Assembly: GCA_033239525.1 (NCBI GenBank)
Contig: BSYO01000010.1
Location: forward strand, 11,621,379-11,685,378
DNA length: 64,000 nucleotides
Direction of reading: 5' to 3'
Source: Nepenthes gracilis
Lineage: Eukaryota > Streptophyta > Magnoliopsida > Caryophyllales > Nepenthaceae
Positions 1 to 9,155 of this stretch are shown piece by piece. Made by a program: the position numbers and the translations under genes. Position 1 is the first letter of the stretch. Each line of letters opens with the position of its first letter. The notes under the pieces are model-generated. The model was not told the DNA's origin, ran no database searches, and worked only from the letters and a program-made list of their open reading frames with translations.

Positions 1-23
1 CGTGGACTTCTGCCGCGGAGCCA

Positions 24-823
24 ATGGCAGGGCTTGACTCTTTAGCAGCTGCTCCAGAGGTCGCCAGAGAGGAGCCCGTGGCAACTACTCCAGAGGCTGC
101 AAGAGAGGAGGCCGTTGCAGCTGAGGGTGAGACTGATGAGCTCTTGGAGGACATTCTGGATGAGGCGGCCACAAGCCCTGCTCAAGAGCACTCCTGGTCC
201 TCCGCCACCTGGGCCTGGTTTGGAGGCCTGGCCTAAGGGGCCTACGAGGAGATTTTTGGAGGTATCATTCTTGACGATTGATTCCTCGTACTTTGTCCCT
301 TTAAGATTTCTGACTTGTCTTCTATTTGTTATTTGTGCAGCCGTTGAAGGTTGCCTCCGCAGTTTTTAAGGCAATGACGCAGCACGACGAGGCACTGGCT
401 GATAAGGAGGCAGAGATAGCCTGGCTGGACGCCAGGTTGGCGGCATCCATAGGAGAGCACCGCGAGGAGACTGCCGCCTTCGTGACCGTCACGTCGGGAA
501 TGGAAACGGAGATCGCCAATTTGGGAGCTGAGGTTGCCCGTTTGAAGGAGGACAACGACCAACTCAAAGCAGGCAATAAACGGCTTGCTGATCGAGCTGC
601 ATCCTCCGAGAATGAGCTAGCCACTCGGACCACCCTCCATGAGATTGGGGGCGCTCTGCAAGCCCGGCTGATAGATGGGCTCAATATTAGGCGGCGCATT
701 GCACGGTTGGTTGATCCCAATTTTCCAGTAGAGTTTATTAACCAGAGAAACCGTGCGGCACAGCATAGAGAGGATTTGGTGGCAGAGCCCAGAGACAGCC
801 AGGGCGGTCCGCCAGCCTTGTAG
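24..823 (+). CDS. Accessory coiled-coil gene antisense to the Tat-type element (5' partial, possible intron)
   Basis: Two plus-strand reading segments lie downstream of, and opposite to, the minus-strand retrotransposon pol. The first (24-236) is acidic and Ala/Glu-rich with two similar blocks (PEVAREEPVATT, PEAAREEAVAAE). The second (exon-like from 341, stop at 821-823) is a heptad-rich coiled coil (DKEAEIAWLDARLAA, ETEIANLGAEVARLKEDN) ending in a basic stretch (NIRRRIARLV). The segments are in different frames. A pyrimidine-rich stretch ending TTTGTGCAG at 332-340 looks like a splice acceptor and GAG|GTATCA near 259 like a donor, so an 80-bp intron is possible, although a frameshift would still be needed upstream of the donor. 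An AATAAA lies 58 bp past the stop. Tat-clade elements such as Grande and Retand are known to carry extra, often antisense, ORFs between pol and the 3' LTR; this placement fits. The N-terminus is outside the window. Function is unknown; a DNA- or protein-binding coiled coil is only a guess. Confidence 0.6.
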
Positions 824-880
824 CCTCGTTGTACTTCCTTTAGTTTGGGTCTTTGTAAAATGTATTACATTTCTTTAAGC

Positions 881-886
881 AATAAA
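881..886 (+). terminator. Poly(A) signal of the accessory gene
   Basis: AATAAA follows the accessory ORF stop by 58 bp and is preceded by TTTGTAAAATGTATT, which resembles a plant far-upstream element. The pattern is what a separate plus-strand polymerase II transcript would need inside a minus-strand element. Motif match only. Confidence 0.5.
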
Positions 887-957
887 GTGGGAACTTTTCT
901 CAATTCGTGTCCCTTGTTTTTATTGCTTTGTGTTTGTTTATGTTGTGGAGTCAGGCG

Positions 958-1320
958 GCCAACCTGGTTGGCCGGTTAATGTTGTTTGGATGCTCAAGGA
1001 GCTAAGTCCTTATGCTTGGGCAGGTGGCTGTGTTAGCCAACCTGGTGGCGTTGCCCAAGTGAAAATTTGGGTAGTCAGCGTTAGAGAAGGAACGCTTCTC
1101 GTTATTGTTTAATCACGCTATCCTTTCGTCGAGAAGGTTATCGCGTGGGGTAGCCAACCTAGTTGGCTGGCCGCCTAAGGAATAAAATCCTTAAGTTGGG
1201 TAGGCGCTTGTAATAAGCAGCCTGGCAGCGCCGTGCAAGTGAAGACTTGGGCTGCCAATGTTGGAGAAGAAATGTTTCTCCCTTCGACCGTCGTTGACTA
1301 ATGTTGCTGCTCCCCGAAAG
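958..1320. repeat. Imperfect tandem duplication, about 195 bp, in the Tat 3' untranslated region
   Basis: A block starting GCCAACCTGGTTGGC at 958 recurs as GCCAACCTAGTTGGC at 1153. The similarity continues through matching segments (AGTCCTTATGCTTGGGCAGG versus AATCCTTAAGTTGGGTAGG; GAGAAGGAACGCTTCTC versus GAGAAGAAATGTTTCTC). The leading motif is itself a short inverted repeat. It sits between pol and the accessory gene. Confidence 0.65.
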
Positions 1321-1354
1321 GAAGTCGTCGTGTGTGTCATATTTGCCCCCTAAG

Positions 1355-1606
1355 GTTTTTAGACTGCTATGGGCCACTTGGATGACCAAGGTTTAAGACC
1401 GCTCATTGGCCACCTAGATGACTAGGGTTTCAGACCGCTCATGGGCCACTTGGAGGACCAAGGTTTCAGACCGCTTATGGGCCACCTAGATGACCAGGGT
1501 TTCAGACCGCTCACGGGCCACCTAGATAACTAGTGTTTAAGACCGCTTATGGGCCATCTGGATGACGAGGGTTTCAGACCACTTCTGGGCCACCTAGATG
1601 ACTAGG
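1355..1606. repeat. 36-bp tandem array, seven units, in the Tat 3' untranslated region
   Basis: Seven consecutive 36-bp units occupy exactly 252 bp, unit starts at 1355, 1391, 1427, 1463, 1499, 1535 and 1571. Each unit follows GTTT(C/A)AGACCGCT..., then GGGCCACCTAGATGAC and TAGG, with a few substitutions. It lies in the region between integrase and 3' LTR, which in Tat-lineage elements is known to be hypervariable and to seed satellite DNA. No reading frame is kept. Confidence 0.9.
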
Positions 1607-1790
1607 GTTTAACGAGAGGGTAAAGACCCTCCCGACTTAGGGGCAGTCTAGGTCGGGTAAACCTGCAAGGCAAACACAGTTCATACATAGAGTCTAGGAT
1701 TCTATATGCTAAGTAAACTCCCCATTTTATTGAATTGAAACAAGCATGCGAATGAATGCACACAAGTGAGTGAGTGCGTACCTGGGTTCC

Positions 1791-2805
1791 CTATTGGAAG
1801 TAGCGCTTTAGGTGGGTTGTGTTCCACGTTCGTGGGACCAACTTTCCGTCCTGGTTCCGGAGCTTGTATGCTCCGTTGCGCAGGACGGCGGAGACGAGAA
1901 AAGGTCCCTCCCAGTTGGGAGAGAGCTTGTTCAGGCTGGCCAGCTTACCTGTGGCCTCGATGCCTCGTAGGACCAGGTCCCCAACGTCGAATTGCCGGGT
2001 TTTCACCTTTTTATTGTAGTATCGGGCAACTCAGTGTTGGTACGCTGCTGTCCGTATCCTGGCGGCCTCGCGGGCTTCCTCTAGCAAGTCTAAGTGCTCC
2101 CTGATTTTCTGGGAGTTTGTCTGTTGGTCGAAGGACTCCACCCTGAGACTTGGAAGCCCGATTTCGACCAAAATTACCGTTTCAGTCCCGTAACAGAGGC
2201 TGAAGGGCGTCTCGCGTGTTGGTTCTTTTTGGGTTGTACGATAAGACCAGAGGACGGATGGGGCTCGCGCCCCAGAGCCCCCGGTGTCCTCCAAATAGTC
2301 TTTAACCCGTGGAGTAGCGTACGATTCATGACCTCCACCTGCCCGTTGGCCTAGGGGTATGCTACCGAAGTGTGGACCAGCTTGATCCAAATACAGGTGC
2401 AATACTTGGTGAAGCGTTTCCCTAAAAATTGGGTCCCGTTGTCGGTCACTACGACTTCTGGGATGCCGAAGCTTCAAACAATGCCCTGGCGAAGAAATTC
2501 CAGCGCATTGTGTTCCGTGATTTTTGCCAGCGGGACTGCTTCGACCCACTTGGTGAAGTAATCGATGCCGGCGATGATGAACCTCCTTTGCCCCGTGGCA
2601 ATGGAAAATGGGCCGAGAATGTCGAGCCCCCATTGCGCGAAGGGCCACGGAGCCTGAAATGACTTCAGGTCAACGGACGGCTGGTGATGAAGGTTGCCAT
2701 GAAGTTGGCAGCTTTCACACTTCTTCACAAACTCAAGCGCATCCTTCTTCATCGAGGGCCAATAGTAGCCCTGTCGCATGATTTTAAAGGCCAGGTTTTT
2801 CCCAC
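1791..2805 (-). pseudogene. Tat-type retrotransposon integrase (broken)
   Basis: Minus-strand reading from about 2805 to 1791. It begins with LRQGYYWPSMKKDALEFV and the zinc-binding CESCQ of the HHCC domain. The catalytic core follows with WGLDILGPF (first Asp), VVVTDNGTQF (second Asp) and, after a stop, NGQVEVMNRTL (Glu). The C-terminal part (DVGDLVLR, LSPNWEGPF, NTTHLKRYF) is the usual Ty3 integrase tail. It would insert the element's cDNA into chromosomes. Stops interrupt it at 2474-2476, 2351-2353 and 2031-2033, and the frame shifts near 2370 and 2290. The end YFQ at 1791 is a natural pol terminus. Similarity of motifs makes the family call secure; activity is not possible as read. Confidence 0.88.
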
Positions 2806-3494
2806 CTACATGTGATCCACAGATCCCGAGGTGAACTTCGCCCGGCAGTAGTCACCTCCCTCGGGAGATAGACAAAGTAATGGAGTTGGAGTTGAATAAT
2901 CAGCGGCGCATGCATACCGCCCATCGACTACCATGTACCAGCCGGCTGTCTTTTTAATTCGCTTAGCCTTTCCGGGATCCTCTGGGAGTGATCCGTCGGC
3001 CAAGTATCTAAGGAAAGGTGTCATCCAGTTTTTCGTTTCAAAAATCTGCATTGCCTCCTGTTTCTCTATGTTGGGAGCATTCAGGACCTCCCGCATGTCC
3101 CTCGAATACTGTTCTGGATTTTCGGCAGCAGCGGCCCTAGCCAACCGGTCTGCCTTCCAATTTTCAGTTCGAGGAACGTGAACCAGGGTCAATTTATCAA
3201 AACCCTGGATGGTCTCCCTTTCATTTGCCAGGTACTTGGCCAAGGAAGGGTTGTTCGCCTCGAAGCCCCCATTGACCTGGTTGACGATCAATTGAGTCGC
3301 CAAAACCACCAATCCTCGCGAGCACTCCTCACTAATCGTAAACCAGCTAGCAGGGCTTCGTACTCGGCGACGTTGTTGGTTGCTGGGAAATCAAGTTTCA
3401 GGGAGTACTTGATCTCAAATCCATCAGGGGTCGTTAGGATCACCCCTGCCGTTGCCATCACTGCGGGATGATCCGGCCCACGTGGAGTGCTCAT
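2806..3494 (-). pseudogene. Second (archaeal-type) RNase H of the Tat-type element
   Basis: Between the RT/RNase H block and integrase is a second RNase H, the hallmark of the Tat clade. Two frames carry it: GVILTTPDGFEIKYSLKL with ATNNVAEYEALLAGLRLV (3494-3288), then QLIVNQVNGGFEA, LTLVHVPRTENWKADRLA and WMTPFLRYLADGSLPEDPGKA (3312-2806). The segment around the first catalytic Asp has shifted out of frame near 3480 and the Asp normally before SQL is absent (the reading is VLATQL). A further frameshift near 2838 separates this segment from integrase. The domain removes RNA from RNA:DNA hybrids during reverse transcription. Confidence 0.8.
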
Positions 3495-4909
3495 TCTGGG
3501 ACCTCGTCGGGCTGTTCTGCTTTTTCTGCGGGCTGCTCCTCGTGAATTGGGGTCGTAGTCTCAACGATGAAGTCAGCTAGATCCTGCGCCTTTATGGCGG
3601 GCCTGGGCCTGAATTCGATGTCGAACTCACCCAATTCAATAGCCCACTTCACCAGCCGTCCCAAAACGTCGGGTTTTTGGAGTATGCCTTTCAGTGGCTA
3701 GTCAGTAAGGACTACTATGCGATGCGCTTAAAAGTATGGCCTTAATTTTCGCGCTGCAAAGATAAGTGCCAGGGCCATTTTTTCAGCTCGTGGATAACGC
3801 GTTTCTGGGCCGGTCAATGTTTTGCTTACATAGTAGACCGGCTGCTGGATATCGGATTCCTGGCACACGACGACGGAGCTGAGGGACACTTCCAATACCG
3901 CCAGGTAAAGGTACAGCTCCTCTCCGTCATTGGGTGACGCTAGCAACGGGGGGCTAGCCAGATACTGCTTTAATTCATTGAAGGCGGACTGGCAATCAGC
4001 CATCCACTGGAATCCATTGGATTTCATTCCTCTTAGCGCTTTAAAGAAGGGCCGGTACTTGTCATCGGATTTCGCGAGGAAGCGGGACAAAGCATCCAGC
4101 CGCCCAATTAATCGCTGGACGTCTTTGACGTTTCGTGGGGGAGCCATGTCAACGAGGGCCTTAATCTTTTTTGGGTTTGCCTCGATCCCCTGCTGGGAGA
4201 CGATGAAACCCAAGAACTTTCCAGAGGCTACCCTGAAGACGCACTTGGCTGGATTTAGCTTCATTTGATGCTGGCGGAGCACTTCAAAGGATTCCTCCAG
4301 GTCACGTATGTTGTCGCCGGTGACCCTGCTCTTGACGAGCATGTCGTTGATGTAGACCTCCATGTTGCGACCAATCTGCTTTTCGAACATCTTGTTGACT
4401 AGTCGCTGGTAAGTTGCTCCAGCGTTTTTCAGTCCGAAGGGCATCACCTTGTAGCAATAGGTGCCCTGGTCCGTCATGAATGAGGTATGCTCCTCGTCTT
4501 CCAGACTCATTCGAATCTGGTTGTAACCCGAATAGGCATCCATAAAGCTGAGTAGCTCATGTTCAGCCGTGGAGTCAACCAGTAGGTCGATCCTGGGAAA
4601 GGAAAAACTTTCTTTCGGGCAGGCCTTGTTGACATCAGTAAAATCGACGCACATTCGCCATTTTTCGTTGCTCTTTTTAACCAGGACAACGTTTGAGAGC
4701 CAATCCGGGTACTAGACTTCTCTGATAAACCCAACGTCTAGTAGCTTTTTCACCTCCTCTCGGATGGTGATCAGCTTCTCGACTGAGTGATTCCTCCGCT
4801 TCTGCCTGGCCCGCTTTCGGTCAGGATCAAGGCCCAATATGTGGACCATTACCTCAGCCGAAATCCCGAACATGTCTGTGGTAGTCCATGCGAACAAGTC
4901 AGCGTTTCG
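3495..4909 (-). pseudogene. Tat-type reverse transcriptase and first RNase H (broken)
   Basis: Minus-strand RT: DLFAWTTTDMFGISAEVMVH, then after a stop YPDWLSNVVLVKKS, MCVDFTDVNKACPKESFSFP, LLSFMDAYSGYNQIRM, YCYKVMPFGLKNAGATYQRL and GKFLGFIVSQQGIEANPKKI. The longest open stretch is 4654-3728. The metal-binding motif usually reading Y-V-D-D is YIND here: codon 4346-4348 is AAC, so one catalytic Asp is lost. RNase H follows (LYLYLAVLEVSLSSVV, YYVSKTLTGPETRYPRAEKM) and ends with LGRLVKWAIELGEFDIEF and KAQDLADFI near 3560. Stops lie at 4910-4912, 4712-4714, 3728-3730 and 3698-3700, all at positions where the family normally has Gln. The wording of the RT motifs is typical of Tat/Ogre-type elements. 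Confidence 0.92.
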
Positions 4910-5530
4910 CTACAGGAACGCAATCAGTTCAGCGTGTGGTGTGCCAGTGAGTGAGCCGCCAATCTGCACACACTTCTCCGGTTCCTCTGGATTTAGTGGG
5001 ACCAGATCTGTGGCTTCACCGGGCTGCACTTGTTGCAGGGTGGCCTCGTCTCGGTGATCGAGTTCTCCCACCGTGCTAGTGCTGCCGCTAGGGGCAATCT
5101 GGGACATGTAGCATGTCCGCCCAATTATTTGGTCGCCTAACACCTCCCCAACACCGTAAGGTGTTTGGAATTTCATTTTGAGGTGCGGAATCGAGGTGAC
5201 TGCCCCGAATGCCGCCAGTAAGGTCCGCCATAAGATAGCTTGTATACCGAGGGCGTCAACTACGTAAAGGTTAGCATGCGACTTGCTACTTTCGGATAGG
5301 TGCCCAGGGTGACTTCCAGTTAAATTGTCCCTTGAACGGGCACCGGTTCATTGTCAAGGCCGTATAAAGGTCCTTCTGCGGGTTTTAATTGGTTCCTTTT
5401 TATGCCTAATTTAAAGAATACATCCAAGTAAAGCAAGTCTTTAAAGCTACCATTATCAATAAAGACTCATTTCAGCTGGTAGTCTGAAGTACCATCTGAA
5501 ACGAGTGCTAAGATTACAAGGGGATCAACA
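4910..5530 (-). pseudogene. Tat-type aspartic protease region (broken)
   Basis: The minus strand at 5460-5401 reads IDNGSFKDLLYLDVFFKLGI, matching the active-site stretch of plant Ty3 proteases (an Asp followed by S/T/N-G). Further along are LKPAEGPLYGLDNEPVPVQG and the conserved linker MKFQTPYGVGEVLGDQIIGR (from 5176). In-frame stops and shifts lie between 5340 and 5200. It would process the gag-pol polyprotein. No single open frame covers it. Confidence 0.75.
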
Positions 5531-5531
5531 T

Positions 5532-5610
5532 GGGGGGACATTTCATGGTTTGAGTCACAATCACTGAACATAGGGGGACATTTCATGGTTTGAGTCACAA
5601 TCACTGAAGC
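5532..5610. repeat. 40-bp direct tandem duplication at the gag/protease junction
   Basis: GGGGGACATTTCATGGTTTG with its downstream AGTCACAATCACTGAA occurs at 5532 and again 40 bp later. The two copies are nearly identical, so the event is recent compared with the decay of the element around it. Confidence 0.85.
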
Positions 5611-7281
5611 TAATAGTATTATCTACTGTGCGCTGCTTCTTCCTCCCAGTCTGCTACTCCTTGCTGTCCGCCGGCTCTGGCGGTGTCGGGTGGTGACCAT
5701 GTTAACCACTCCCGCCGCAACTCGTGTTCCAAGGAGGAGTCTCGCTCCGCCTCTTCATCAGCCGCCCCTGAGTTCTGTTCAGGACCTTTAACAAACTTTG
5801 TGAGGTGCCCTCTGCGAATCAGGTCTTCAATTTTTCTTTGCGGTATCTTGCAGTCCTCAATTGAATGGCCAGCAGAGCGATGGAAGTCACAGTACTTCGA
5901 TTGGTTTTCAGAATCTTTCTTCAACGGTTTGGGCCATTTTAGGAATTTTTCTCCACGGATCTGCATGAAGACGTTGGCGCGCGTGTCTGTCAGGGGTGTG
6001 AAACTGGTGGGCCCATAATCTCTACGTTCTGGGGGCCCAGTTCGGCGCTGCTTCTGGCGGGTGTGTTCTCCGTCACTGTACTTTCTCTTCCCTTCACCAC
6101 GGAACGGCCGAGGTCGATCCACCTGCTTATGACGTTTTGCCTCGTTTGCCTCTTCTGCTGCAGCGTAGGCCCTGGTGATGGATTCCGCCTCGCAGAAGGT
6201 CTGAGGATTCTTGTGGGCAAGGTGCTTGAAAAAGTCGCCGAAAGTAAGCGTTGAGATGAAACTGCCCAGCTTCATCTCCTCTGTGATCCTGGGGATCCTT
6301 CTGGCCTCAGCCACGAAGCGATCCAAGAAATGCCGTGGGTTCTCTCCCGGTTTCTGCTTTATGTGGGAGAGGTGCCATGGTTGTTTCTCTTCCCGTCTAC
6401 TCAGCGCATCGAGCCGGGAAGAGGTCCGTGAGCTCACGGAAACTGGGCGATGAAGGCTCAAGGGGAGGTGATGGAACCAGATTCGAGCGTCTCCCTTCAG
6501 TGTGAGTGGGAAGCAGCGGCACATCGCTGAGTCTTCTAGCCCTTGTAGACTTAGATGGGTGCGAAAGTGATCCAGGTGGTCAGCCGGATCACTGCCTCCA
6601 TCGTATAAGTCAAAGGATGGCATTTTGAATTTGACCGCAGTGGGACGGCTTAGGATCTCTGCAGTGAAAGGTGATTAGTCCAGGTCGATGGCGTGCTCCT
6701 CCTCTTGGAACACTTGGTTCCAAATCTTGTCCACCCGTAGATCGGTGCGAGCGACGTTCTTGATCGCTTGAGTTGAGGTAGTCCCTCAACTCGTCTTGTT
6801 CCCAAATGGTTCAGCAGAAGCCGTTGCTACCTCCAGTGGATCCGGGCAATCCTGAGGCTCACTCCGGGGCGCGTGGTGGTCTTTTTTGCTCGAGAGTATC
6901 GGAATTTCTTCTTCTCGGGCTCTCTCATCGAGACGTACTCCGGAGCGTCCACAGCCTGTTTTGGCCAGAACGCGGAGGACGCTGGAGCCGATTGTCTCGA
7001 TCCTTTCCGAGCCTCTTGGCGGCTTCTTCTTCCTCGGCCACCCCTTTGGTGGTGGGAGCAGGAATGGCTACTGGTGGAGCCGCTTGTTGTTGTTGCTCAT
7101 TCTGTGCGCAAAGCAGTTGGAGCAGGCGATTGTTGGCCTGCATCTGTTCCACCAGTTGCTGAAAGTAAGGCGGTGGAACTCCGCCCGTGGCCCCTTTAAC
7201 CATGGCACCAACAGCGTGGTCCTGGTCGGGGTTAACAGTATCTCTAGCGGGGTTGCTAGCTTGAGCCCTCGTGTTCACCAT
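5600..7281 (-). pseudogene. Tat-type gag (capsid/nucleocapsid), frameshifted
   Basis: The minus-strand start is the ATG at 7281 (MVNTRAQASN, a common opening for plant Ty3 gag), about 80 bases inside the primer-binding block. The first frame (to 6925) has a Gln-rich segment (NEQQQQAA) and ends early. The capsid core resumes near 6700-6623: MPSFDLYDGGSDPADHLDHF, FPLTLKGDARIWFHHLP and KPGENPRHFLDRFVAEARRI, followed by a basic linker and a zinc-knuckle-like CDFHRSAGHSIEDC and LIRRGHLTKFV. A stop lies just upstream of the capsid core. A short segment around SVSSRTSSRLDAL is out of frame relative to the family. Gag builds the virus-like particle and packages the RNA. Confidence 0.87.
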
Positions 7282-7340
7282 TGTTGAAGCAGAAGGTGAC
7301 AAAGAGCTTGTGCAGTTTTTAGTGGTAGGCTTTTCGTAAG

Positions 7341-7362
7341 CGCTTCCCATAGACGGCGCCAA
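7341..7362 (-). promoter_or_regulatory. Primer-binding block of the Tat-type element
   Basis: Read on the minus strand, TTGGCGCCGTCTATGGGAAG lies directly inside the 5' LTR. This block is characteristic of plant Tat/Retand-type elements and marks where the tRNA primes minus-strand DNA synthesis. It also fixes the LTR boundary at 7363. Confidence 0.8.
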
Positions 7363-8560
7363 TGATGCGTCACTGATCCGACTTCAACATTCGATTCTTC
7401 TGGATGGTTTGAACTGCCTCCGTTCACTGAGTACGAATCCTGCACACCACTAAAACGAAAAAGAGGTTAGCGTTATCGGCGAGAAGTTGTCCCACCGAAA
7501 ATACTCCGATGCTCAAATTAGTAAAATAGTCTTCAAAAAGGAAGAAACTGAAAATAGAGAGAGAGTGAGCTTGAGTATTTGACCCAGATGTAAGAGAGAC
7601 GTAAGGTCTTCTTGAATTTGGGAGGTGGGAAGGCAGTAAACGGCCGTGAGGGCTCGCTTGTTGCCTTAGGGTTTTCGGAGAATGTAGGTGGCAGAGAAAG
7701 TAGACTTCTCTAAGCACACAATCGTCTTTCAGAAAGTGTAGGCGGTTTGAAGTGTTCAAGGAAGCAGGCGTCAATGCAAGTCTCGAAGAAAGTATCAATG
7801 AGAGCATCAATGAAGGCATGCCTTGAATGATGATTCAATGGCTTCCTTTGTAGCTGAGAGGCCAATCCTCCCTCTTTGGAAGGAGCAATTGCCTTCCTGA
7901 TTTACTGGCAGGCTTGCCTTCTGGAGCAGATGTCGGTTGCCATGCTGATTGTGATTGTTTCCTTATGAGGTGGTCAATAACTTTCCAAGTGGGTTTCTTT
8001 CCTCCTCGACATATTATCGTTGGAGTTCCTTGGCTGGCAAGGAATTGGGAAGATCTGACGCTTTCCTTCTTTGAAAGACGACAATCTTGTTAATATCCTT
8101 TCTGGTGTAAATTGAGATCGTGGAAGACGCTTGGAAAGCTGTAGTTGGCTTTCTGATGAGTGGTGGGCCCAAAGGGAGCATGCCCATTACTGTAGAAAGG
8201 TGCCATTTGGGCCCAATGTGTAGGGCGCAGACGGTCAACGTCTGAGTTGATCGTCATCGTGTTGGCCGCCTTCGTTGTGAACGAAGGGAGGGTAGCTAGC
8301 GATTAACTGATAGGCAGTGGGCCAGAATGGAATAGGCCATCACTATAACAAAGCTCTAAAATGCCTAATCGAAGCCTTACACAGACGGTCAAACGTTGTG
8401 TTGACCGTTGGCGAGCAGTTGGTCGCCAAGACGGTCAACGCTAACGCTTGAAAGTCTTGCTTTCGGCCTGGGCCCGCCTTCTTACTCGCCATCAAAAATG
8501 CTGACCGCCTTTCTTACTCCGTTGACCTTTTTGGGCCAATCAATTATTGGTATACCATCA
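7363..8560 (-). repeat. 5' LTR of the Tat-type element
   Basis: On the minus strand the LTR starts TGATGGTATACC (8560) and ends GACGCATCA (7363), so it has TGATG/CATCA terminal inverted repeats and is 1198 bp long. The inner end abuts the primer-binding block. The outer end is set by the inverted repeat and by the switch to AT-rich DNA at 8561. The partner 3' LTR is left of the window, so the target duplication cannot be checked. Open frames inside it on either strand look like chance. Confidence 0.72.
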
Positions 8561-9155
8561 AACTTTTTTTTTATAAAATGTTGTGAGATTTATTTAAAAA
8601 ATATAATATATAGTTATAATTAATTATAAAATAGTTATACAAAATATGGAGTACTATTCTTTCAGATAATGCTTAAGTGTCTACTTTATATGAAAAGGAG
8701 ACAGCGCCGACCATCGTGGCCAGCGGGTCGCAAACACAAAGTTGGCGCAATCAAAATAAAATAACAAGCCGGTGACACGTACAAAGGTGACGACGTAACA
8801 CGACAGAAAAGTACAGGTAGGCGTACTAGACATGTACAATATTCAACAATCTTTCTTTCAAATAGAAAGCTGGCTGACAACGTATTTATAAGCTGCTCGT
8901 GAAAGCGTCTGCATGCGCAAAGCACTTTGCCTCAAAAAGAGACACATAAAATAAAAATACTAGATGCCGAACGAAAATATCAAGGGTTGTGTCACCTCAA
9001 AAACTATGGTTAATAAGATATGGTATTTTGTTCATACAATAAAAAGTGAGAAAATGGCCGCGGCCCCCAAGCCCCTCCTCGAAGTTGCCGGCTGCTCCGA
9101 TGTCGTCTTCTTCAGCAGATGGGCAACGTATTTGTAGATTTACAAGCTTCATTTT
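8561..9155. other. Island not assigned to any transposon
   Basis: This 595-bp stretch between the Tat LTR and a copia LTR matches no other part of the window. It is AT-rich at 8561-8680 and of mixed composition after that. It may be original host DNA or promoter remnant. The only coding-like item is a short ORF at 9054. Confidence 0.5.
9054..9137 (+). CDS. Short GC-rich ORF, possible first-exon remnant
   Basis: ATG in the context AAAATGG opens a 27-residue frame (MAAAPKPLLEVAGCSDVVFF, then SRWATYL) that ends 18 bp before the copia LTR. It stands out by composition: high G+C and C-ending codons in AT-rich surroundings. GTATTT at 9128 could be a splice donor. I do not recognise the protein. 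It could be the start of a gene cut by the copia insertion, or chance. Confidence 0.25.
   Translation: MAAAPKPLLEVAGCSDVVFFSRWATYL

Noticed and set aside
322..720. 132-codon minus-strand frame opposite the accessory gene
   Set aside because: Shadow of the plus-strand coiled-coil frame; Ser/Ala-rich composition reflects the opposite codons, and no motif is present.
5683..7287. Several plus-strand frames over the gag region
   Set aside because: They mirror minus-strand gag, which has family motifs; the plus translations do not.
7424..8238. Minus-strand frames of 131 and 74 codons
   Set aside because: They lie wholly within the proposed 5' LTR and show no domain; LTRs do not encode proteins here.
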